Shown here: piece by piece, positions 58,586 through 64,000 of the stretch | How the letters are laid out: the number at the start of each line of letters is the position of its first letter | How positions within the stretch are numbered: the stretch's first letter is position 1 | Assembly (NCBI RefSeq): GCF_001421485.1 | Contig: NZ_LMKK01000002.1 | Span: 653,561 to 717,560 of the forward strand | Length of the DNA stretch: 64,000 nucleotides | DNA from: Agreia sp. Leaf210 | GTDB lineage: Bacteria > Actinomycetota > Actinomycetes > Actinomycetales > Microbacteriaceae | Direction: 5' to 3' | Notes under the pieces: generated by a model | Seen by the model: only the letters and a program-made list of their open reading frames with translations | Told to the model about the DNA's origin: nothing | Databases searched by the model: none | Made by a program: the position numbers and the translations under genes

Positions 58586-58924
58586 TTACTTCTTGAGGGG
58601 GTCGTGACCCCAGTTCATCAGCGAGTATCGCCACGGGGTTTCGCTCACGTCGCCGCTCGGGCGCTGCGCGGAGTGCCTCTTGATATAGCCCAGCACCGTG
58701 CGCATGTGCTCGTAGTCGGCTTCGGTCAGTTCGGACTTCTTCTTCTCGAGGATCGAGAGGATGTGTCGGCCACTGCGGTGACCGATGGCCTCGCCCCCCG
58801 CCTTCTGCCCCACGCTGCGCGACTCGTCTGTCGAGAGCCACTTCTCGAGCGATTTAGGGGTGAGGTTCACCGAGTGGGTGAAGTCCGTCCAGACGTCGGC
58901 ATTGTCGTCATCTTTGTCGCTCAT
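58586..58924 (-). CDS. DUF3140 protein
   Basis: The protein has 112 residues, mostly helical and charged: FTHSVNLTPKSLEKWLSTDESRSVGQK, SGRHILSILEKKKSELTEADYEHMRTVLGYIKRHSAQRP, and WRYSLMNWGHDPLKK at the end. This is the recognisable DUF3140 architecture, function unknown, usually paired with DUF2945. ATG start. It is first of the pair. The 131-bp spacer to the copB gene holds that gene's promoter. Confidence 0.88.
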   Translation of the reverse strand: MSDKDDDNADVWTDFTHSVNLTPKSLEKWLSTDESRSVGQKAGGEAIGHRSGRHILSILEKKKSELTEADYEHMRTVLGYIKRHSAQRPSGDVSETPWRYSLMNWGHDPLKK

Positions 58925-59020
58925 CCCCTCAGTATCCGCCCTCCGAGCACATTCGTCGCAGGGGACTGAAAAACGGCGTCATTTATGCGAGCATGCCTCT
59001 TCGGTCGAAACGGCAGACGG

Positions 59021-59049
59021 TTGATTGGTACCCCCCAGGGGTATATGGT
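59021..59049 (+). promoter_or_regulatory. copB promoter with CsoR-type operator in the spacer
   Basis: The -35 TTGATT (59021-59026) and -10 TATGGT (59044-59049) are exactly 17 bp apart. The spacer contains TACCCC-CCA-GGGGTA (59029-59043), the G/C-tract palindrome bound by CsoR-family copper sensors. The -10 ends 6 nt before the ATG at 59056, so the transcript is leaderless. Confidence 0.85.
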
Positions 59050-59055
59050 CGAGGC

Positions 59056-61203
59056 ATGAGCAACACGCACGACCACCACACGCACGACCACTCCGGCCAC
59101 ATGGATCACGAGGCGATGCAGCACTCGGACCACGATCATTCGGGGCACGCGGCACACGAGCACACAGGGCACGAAGGCCACTCAGACCACGCGGGCCACG
59201 CGGGCCACGCGGGCCACGACCACTCCGCCCACGGGGGCCACGGCGGTCACGCCGCGCACTTCCGCCGCCTGTTCTGGATCATGCTGGTCGTCGCCCTCCC
59301 CGTGGTCGCGTTCTCGCCGATGTTCGCGTCGCTTCTGGGATACGAGGTACCCGACGCCCTGCCGTTGGACGCGATCTCGCCCGTGCTGGGAACGGTCATG
59401 TTCGTCTGGGGCGGCGCCCCCTTCCTCACGGGCGGCCTCGCCGAGATCAAGGCACGCCAGCCGGGAATGATGCTGCTGATCGCACTCGCCATCAGCGTGG
59501 CCTTCGTCTCGAGCTGGGGCGCGACGCTCGGCCTGCTCGATCATCAACTCGACTTCTGGTGGGAGCTCGCGCTGCTGATCGTCATCATGCTGCTCGGGCA
59601 CTGGATCGAGATGCGATCCCTGGCACAGGCGTCCAGCGCCCTCGACAGTCTGGCCGCCCTCCTGCCCGATCAGGCCGAGCGGGTGGAGGCCGACGGCTCC
59701 GTCGAGATCGTCAGCCCGGCAGAGCTGCGTCGCGGCGACGTCGTGATCGTTCGCCCCGGCTCGCGCCTGCCCGCCGATGGCGTGGTCGTCGAGGGCACGG
59801 CCGATGTCGACGAGTCGATGATCACGGGCGAGTCCGTTCCGGTCTCGCGAGGTATCGACAGCGCGGTCGTCGCCGGAACGGTCGCGACCGACTCGGCCCT
59901 GCGCATCCGGGTCACCGCCACCGGCGACGACACCGCACTCGCGGGCATCCAGAAGCTCGTCACCGATGCCCAGAACTCGTCGAGCCGCGCACAGCGCATC
60001 GCCGACCGCGCCGCGGCCTGGCTGTTCTGGTTCGCCCTGGGCGCCGCAGTCATCACCGCGATCGTGTGGTCGCTCGTGGGCAGCCCGAACGATGCGATCA
60101 TCCGCACGATCACCGTGCTCGTCATCGCCTGCCCGCACGCGCTCGGCCTGGCGATTCCGCTCGTCGTGTCGATCGCCACCGAACGCGCAGCGAAGGCCGG
60201 CGTTCTCGTGAAAGACCGCCTGGCGCTCGAGAGCATGCGCACCGTCGACACCGTTCTCTTCGACAAGACGGGAACGCTCACCATGGGCTCCCCTCTCGTG
60301 ACCCACGTGTTCTCGGCGCCTGACGGGCACGATGACGACCGGCTGCTGGCCCTCGCCGCGTCTGCGGAAGCCGACTCCGAGCATCCGGTGGCCCGGGCGA
60401 TCGTCACCGCAGCCAGCGAGCGAGACCTCGTTGTGCCCCGCGCCACGAACTTCCGCGCGTCTACAGCGGTGGGCGTCGAGGCCACCGTCGACGGCCGGGT
60501 CATCAGCGTGGGCGGGCCCCGCCTGCTCGAACGGGCGAAGGCCACGGCGCTGGATGCGACGCGCGACTGGTCGAGGGACGGAGCGATCGTGCTGCACGTG
60601 CTCGCCGACGGCGTTCCGATCGGCGCGCTCGCTCTCGCCGACGCCGTGCGACCCGAATCGAAACAGGCCGTGGCAGAGCTCGCCGCCCGGGGCATCCAGG
60701 TCGTGATGATCACGGGCGACGCCGAGGCCGTGGCCCAGTCGGTGGCGGCAGAACTCAAAATCGAGCGCGTCTATGCGGGCGTGCGACCCGAGGACAAGTC
60801 GGAGACCGTGCGCGAGCTGCAGCAGGAGGGGCGGCGGGTCGCGATGGTCGGCGACGGCGTGAACGACGCGCCCGCCCTGGCTCAGGCGGATGTGGGCATC
60901 GCGATCGGCGCCGGAACCGACGTGGCCGTCGCAGCCGCCGGCGTGATCCTGGCCGGCGACGATCCCCGCTCCGTGGTCTCGGTGATCGATCTGTCGAAGG
61001 CCAGCTACCGCAAGATGACGCAGAACCTGTGGTGGGCGGCGGGGTACAACCTGATCTCCGTGCCGCTGGCGGCCGGGGTGCTCGCCCCCATCGGATTCGT
61101 GCTCCCGATGGAGGTCGGAGCCCTGCTGATGTCGCTGTCGACCATCGTGGTGGCACTCAACGCGCAGCTGCTACGCCGCATCGACCTGCGCCCGGGGCGC
61201 TGA
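59056..61203 (+). CDS. copB: CopB-type heavy-metal P1B ATPase
   Basis: The protein has 715 residues. Residues 1-68 contain 24 His in HxxH-like spacing (DHHTHDHSGHMDH, HAGHAGHAGHDH), a metal-binding head instead of CxxC domains. Transport motif CPH (359-361, ACPHALGLAIPL) marks the P1B-3 CopB class. TGES is at 257-260, the phosphorylated D403 in FDKTGTLT, then SEHPVARAI, MITGDA and VGDGVNDAPALAQADVGIAIG. It should export copper (or silver) from the cytosol. The ATG at 59056 follows the promoter spacing. A 9-bp DNA repeat (CACGCGGGC, three copies, 59188-59214) underlies part of the His head. Confidence 0.95.
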   Translation: MSNTHDHHTHDHSGHMDHEAMQHSDHDHSGHAAHEHTGHEGHSDHAGHAGHAGHDHSAHGGHGGHAAHFRRLFWIMLVVALPVVAFSPMFASLLGYEVPDALPLDAISPVLGTVMFVWGGAPFLTGGLAEIKARQPGMMLLIALAISVAFVSSWGATLGLLDHQLDFWWELALLIVIMLLGHWIEMRSLAQASSALDSLAALLPDQAERVEADGSVEIVSPAELRRGDVVIVRPGSRLPADGVVVEGTADVDESMITGESVPVSRGIDSAVVAGTVATDSALRIRVTATGDDTALAGIQKLVTDAQNSSSRAQRIADRAAAWLFWFALGAAVITAIVWSLVGSPNDAIIRTITVLVIACPHALGLAIPLVVSIATERAAKAGVLVKDRLALESMRTVDTVLFDKTGTLTMGSPLVTHVFSAPDGHDDDRLLALAASAEADSEHPVARAIVTAASERDLVVPRATNFRASTAVGVEATVDGRVISVGGPRLLERAKATALDATRDWSRDGAIVLHVLADGVPIGALALADAVRPESKQAVAELAARGIQVVMITGDAEAVAQSVAAELKIERVYAGVRPEDKSETVRELQQEGRRVAMVGDGVNDAPALAQADVGIAIGAGTDVAVAAAGVILAGDDPRSVVSVIDLSKASYRKMTQNLWWAAGYNLISVPLAAGVLAPIGFVLPMEVGALLMSLSTIVVALNAQLLRRIDLRPGR

Positions 61204-61304
61204 CGCACGAGGCGGGGGGCCGCTGAGCGACCGCTCGCACGATGGCCCGAGCGGCGGGCGCAATCCCCATTGGCAACACAGGCGGGCCGTGCTTGTCTTG
61301 ACGC

Positions 61305-61976
61305 ATGCCCGAGATCCCCATGTTCCCCCTCGGCACGGTTCTCTTCCCTTATATGCCGGTGTCGCTGCGTCTCTTCGAGGAGCGCTATCTCGTGATGCTC
61401 GCTCACATGCTCGAGGCTGAGCAGCCGCAGTTCGGTGTCGTTTTGATCGAGCGCGGCCAGGAAGTGGGCGGCGGCGAGCATCGCTTCCAGCTCGGAACCC
61501 TGGCGCTCATCAGCGAGATGGCGGGCGGCGAGGGGTTCGTGGCGGTGAACGCGGAGGGCGGCTCCCGGTTCGAGGTGACCGGCTGGCTCGACGACGATCC
61601 GTATCCGCGCGCCCAGATCCGCTTCCTCGAACCGCTGGTGTGGGACGAGTCGCTGCGAGCACTGCGCGACGACACGGAGCAGGCCGTGCGCCGTGCCCTC
61701 GCCGTGGCGAGCGAGTTCACCGAGCAGCGCTGGGCATCCGTCGTCGAACTCTCGGCCGACCCGCTCGAGGCATGCTGGCAGCTCGCCGGAATCGCGCCCG
61801 TCGGCGAACTCGACCAGCTGTCGTTCCTCGGCGCGATCTCGATGGAGGAGCTTCTCACCACCGTTCTCGAGCGGGCGACGGATGCGGCGGAGTCGTTCGC
61901 CTCGGCGTGGTCGACCGCCCCCGGTCCGAACGAATCGGACGGCCCGGCGGACGAGGACTTCGAGGAGAAGCTGTGA
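61305..61976 (+). CDS. Lon substrate-binding (N-terminal) domain protein
   Basis: The protein has 223 residues with the LON-N pattern IPMFPLGTVLFPYMPVSLRLFEERYLVMLAHML, FGVVLIERGQEVGGG, GTLALISEMAGGEGFVAVNAEGGSRFEVTGW. No AAA or protease domain follows. An acidic tail ends it. Stand-alone LON-N proteins are common in actinobacteria and have an unknown role, perhaps in proteolysis or peptide binding. The ATG has TTGTCT 6 nt upstream (weak leaderless element). Its stop overlaps the next gene by 4 bp. Confidence 0.88.
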   Translation: MPEIPMFPLGTVLFPYMPVSLRLFEERYLVMLAHMLEAEQPQFGVVLIERGQEVGGGEHRFQLGTLALISEMAGGEGFVAVNAEGGSRFEVTGWLDDDPYPRAQIRFLEPLVWDESLRALRDDTEQAVRRALAVASEFTEQRWASVVELSADPLEACWQLAGIAPVGELDQLSFLGAISMEELLTTVLERATDAAESFASAWSTAPGPNESDGPADEDFEEKL

Positions 61977-62803
61977 GCGCATCGAGAGCATCCGGCACCG
62001 ATGCGCCGGCACCCTCGAGCACCCTGTGGTTCAACGGCGCGGTTGCTTTCGTGCTGGCGGGCATCGTCGCGATCTCCATCCACGAGCTCGCCCGATTCGT
62101 GACCGCGGTGGCGCTGCAGTCGCCGGCCACGCTCTATCCGAGTTATCTCGAGTTCGACATCACGCAGACGCGAACGCTCATTCTCACCTCGACCGTCGCC
62201 GCCATCACCAGCCTCGTGACAGGTCTCGCACTCATCTTCGCGGCGCGCATCTGGGGAGCCGGCATCATCCGGCTGTTCGTCACCTGGCTCGGCTTCATCA
62301 GCGTGCAGCTCGTCTTCACCTCGCTTCTTCTCGCGCCCCTCACGGGCGCCGGCGACGCGGCCACTCTGCTCTTCTGGTTCGGCGCGCCCGCGTGGCTCTA
62401 CTGGACAGGATTCGCGGTCGGCGTTGCCGGCACCATCCTTCTCGCGCGCCTGTTCGCTACCCGGGTGACGGCCTATGCCGACGGCTCCGTCAGCTCGATG
62501 CGCTCCCTCGGGATCGGCTCGTGGGCCGCCGGCACCGCCGTGCTCGTGTTCGTCTACGCGCTCACCTTCACGTTCACGACCCGAAGCCACGCCATCGAGA
62601 TGGTGAGCGACACGCTCCTCGGCGTCGCGGCATCGGGGCTCTTCGCGCCTCTGTTCTACCCGTTCAAGGGAAAAGTACGCATCGTCAACGAGTTCCTGCA
62701 CTTTCGCAAGCCGACGGTCGCTCTGCTCTGCATCGTCGCCGTGGGACTCGTACTCGTGTTCATTGTGAACAACGGCGTGGAGTTCAGCCCGAGCGTCGCC
62801 TGA
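61973..62803 (+). CDS. Polytopic membrane protein, function unknown
   Basis: The protein has 276 residues. Seven or so hydrophobic segments are visible at about 22-42, 66-92, 98-125, 132-160, 175-200, 210-230 and 245-268. The first helix contains SIHELARF, which is not a complete HExxH metalloprotease motif. The GTG start sits in the stop of the LON-N gene (GTGA), so the two are coupled; a membrane partner of the LON-N protein is possible. I do not recognise the family. Confidence 0.8.
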   Translation: MSASRASGTDAPAPSSTLWFNGAVAFVLAGIVAISIHELARFVTAVALQSPATLYPSYLEFDITQTRTLILTSTVAAITSLVTGLALIFAARIWGAGIIRLFVTWLGFISVQLVFTSLLLAPLTGAGDAATLLFWFGAPAWLYWTGFAVGVAGTILLARLFATRVTAYADGSVSSMRSLGIGSWAAGTAVLVFVYALTFTFTTRSHAIEMVSDTLLGVAASGLFAPLFYPFKGKVRIVNEFLHFRKPTVALLCIVAVGLVLVFIVNNGVEFSPSVA

Positions 62804-62830
62804 GCAGCCGCCGGTCCAGCTGCAGCGAGC

Positions 62831-64000
62831 TCAGCGCGCCGAGCGGTCGGCGACCGCGGTCGCCAATTCCTCTTCGATGATCGCGAGCGTGTCGAGCCCG
62901 GCCAGGCCGTGGGCGAAGCGCTCTGCCCGGGCACGGTAGCGCTCGTCGGCCAGCACGGCCCGCACGGCCGAACCCACGGCATCCGCAGATGGGGTGCCCG
63001 TACGCAGATCGACACCCGCGCCCGACCAGCTGACGCGCGCCGCGACCTCGGGCTTGTCTTCGGTGCTCCCCGCGACCACCAGGGGCGAGCCGGCCGCCAG
63101 CGCGGCCTGCACTTCGCCGAATTCGCCGTTCGTCACGACGACGTCGGTGAGGGGCAGCAGCCTGCCGGTGGGCAGATCTTCAGCGACGCGCACATTCGGG
63201 GCGACCGCGCCGAGACTCTCGACCGCGCGGCCCCCGGTCGACACCACGACGAGCACGTCGTCGTTCGCCAGCGCTGTGATCGTGGGCCTGACGAGCCGGT
63301 CGAAGTCGTGATTGTCGATCGTTCCCTGGGTCACGTACACGACGCGACGCGAACCATCGAGTTCGTTCCACCACGAAGGGAGACCGCCGCCGCCTTCGCT
63401 GGGTAAGGAGCCGATGAAACGCACATTCGGCGAGAGGTCGGTGCGCGGATACTCGAGTGTGGCCGGGCCGAGTTGGAGAAAGCGGTCGAAGGCGGCCGAG
63501 ATGTCCATCACGAACAGAGACGACCTGCGCGCCCCGATCTCGGCGAACGCCTCCTGCGCGGCGCGTTGGGTGTCGCGAAAGAACACCGTGCGCGCGAGAG
63601 CGTTGAGCGTGCGGTTGCGAAGGCGGCCCAGCGTGCTCGACGAGGGCGCCATGGCGAGGCCGACGGGTGCGGTGTCACGGCTGAGCTGGGTCAGCGTGAT
63701 CACGCCGATCGCCAGGATCGGCGGCCTTGGCGCGTTGGAGAGGAGCGCCGGCGAGATGCCTCCGAAGGCGCCGTCGACCAGCACGGCGTCGATCCGCTCG
63801 CGCTGCAGGATGGCGCGGGCCGAGCGGAACTGCGCGGGCATGGTCTTGACGAAGATGTTCTGCACGTCGTACTGCGTCTGGGCCATACCTCGGTAGCGGT
63901 CGCGATAGGGCAGGTAGCTCGGAACATCTCGGTCGTCGAAGTCGGCGCGACCCTCGAAGGCGACGAACTCCATACCCGCTCGCTCGATCTCTTGGGCGAA
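62831..64000 (-). CDS. Glycosyltransferase, MGT/UGT (GT1) type, 5' end outside window
   Basis: At least 390 residues are present. The frame is open through the right edge, with FAQEIERAG before the internal Met, so the true start lies beyond 64000. The C-terminal nucleotide-sugar domain has VVYVTQGTIDNHDFDRLVRP, VVVSTGGRAVESLG, VRVAEDLPTGRLLPLTDVVVTNGEFGEVQAALAAGSPLVVAGSTEDKPEVAARVSWSGAG (in sections). The usual HGG sugar-diphosphate motif reads TNGEFGEV, losing its His. This is the macrolide/sterol glucosyltransferase-like family; the acceptor is unknown. Confidence 0.88.
   Translation of the reverse strand, partial: FAQEIERAGMEFVAFEGRADFDDRDVPSYLPYRDRYRGMAQTQYDVQNIFVKTMPAQFRSARAILQRERIDAVLVDGAFGGISPALLSNAPRPPILAIGVITLTQLSRDTAPVGLAMAPSSSTLGRLRNRTLNALARTVFFRDTQRAAQEAFAEIGARRSSLFVMDISAAFDRFLQLGPATLEYPRTDLSPNVRFIGSLPSEGGGGLPSWWNELDGSRRVVYVTQGTIDNHDFDRLVRPTITALANDDVLVVVSTGGRAVESLGAVAPNVRVAEDLPTGRLLPLTDVVVTNGEFGEVQAALAAGSPLVVAGSTEDKPEVAARVSWSGAGVDLRTGTPSADAVGSAVRAVLADERYRARAERFAHGLAGLDTLAIIEEELATAVADRSAR

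Noticed and set aside
59188-59214. Three copies of CACGCGGGC as a possible iteron
   Set aside because: They code for His-Ala-Gly repeats in the metal-binding head of the CopB ATPase; no replication genes are nearby.
62040-62110. HELAR as a zinc-metalloprotease HExxH motif in the membrane protein at 61973-62803
   Set aside because: The second His is missing (HELAR), and no downstream ligand motif of site-2 or M48 proteases is seen.
1-64000. tRNA, rRNA, riboswitch, prophage or insertion-sequence content
   Set aside because: Scanning both strands by eye gave no cloverleaf T-loop/anticodon pairs, no rRNA-like stretches, no transposase, integrase or phage genes, and no riboswitch core I could recognise.

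Overview
The window is high-GC, gene-dense DNA with short spacers and many 1-4 bp ATGA/GTGA overlaps. The gene content is that of a Gram-positive actinobacterium: a DUF3140/DUF2945 pair, an LLM-class (F420-type) oxidoreductase, a Ser/Thr kinase, an LpqF-like lipoprotein, an alanine dehydrogenase with an AldR-type regulator, MprF-like and sortase-signal surface proteins, and no outer-membrane genes. The overall style suggests Microbacteriaceae; this is inference, because no rRNA gene is present. I saw no tRNA, rRNA, CRISPR array, prophage or insertion sequence. No gene-free stretch exceeds about 220 bases.

Layout. 1-6.7 kb: tail of an unidentified gene, a small membrane protein, an M18 aminopeptidase, and a GntR/FadR-type regulator divergent from a three-gene amide/peptide operon (S33 hydrolase, APC permease, acetamidase/formamidase). 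6.7-11 kb: CYTH-CHAD protein, MarR regulator, LLM oxidoreductase, aldo/keto reductase. 11-18.4 kb: fructose PTS operon fruR-fruK-fruA-ptsH, then a phosphoketolase. 18.4-30.5 kb: envelope block with a secreted PAP2 phosphatase bearing a sortase-like signal, a degenerate EAL-DICT protein, a MacA/MacB-like three-gene export system, and an MprF-like lipid aminoacylase coupled to a membrane-anchored esterase. 30.5-45.5 kb: Ser/Thr kinase, a TetR/DUF1304/MDR module, RDD and CNNM-CBS membrane proteins, two aldo/keto reductases with a LysR gene, a methyltransferase, an acyltransferase, an LpqF-like lipoprotein, an XRE-cupin regulator and a PhzF protein. 45.5-52 kb: sbcD-sbcC, then ald with its divergent Lrp/AsnC regulator. 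53-61 kb: metal block with a zinc-uptake locus aztA / aztB-aztD2-aztC-aztD1 around a Zur-type box, then a CopB-type ATPase whose promoter spacer is a CsoR-type operator. The end holds a Lon-N-domain protein, a membrane protein and a truncated glycosyltransferase.

Two themes recur. First, at least 17 start codons have a TANNNT hexamer ending 6-7 nt upstream and usually no Shine-Dalgarno sequence, which is the signature of leaderless transcription and helps decide many starts. Second, several spacers hold long nested palindromes unrelated to the genes. The most novel-looking points are the duplicated AztD with motifs divided between the copies, the MprF/esterase pair, the degenerate EAL-DICT protein, and the intergenic hairpin elements. 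I did not find a clearly unprecedented multi-gene system.
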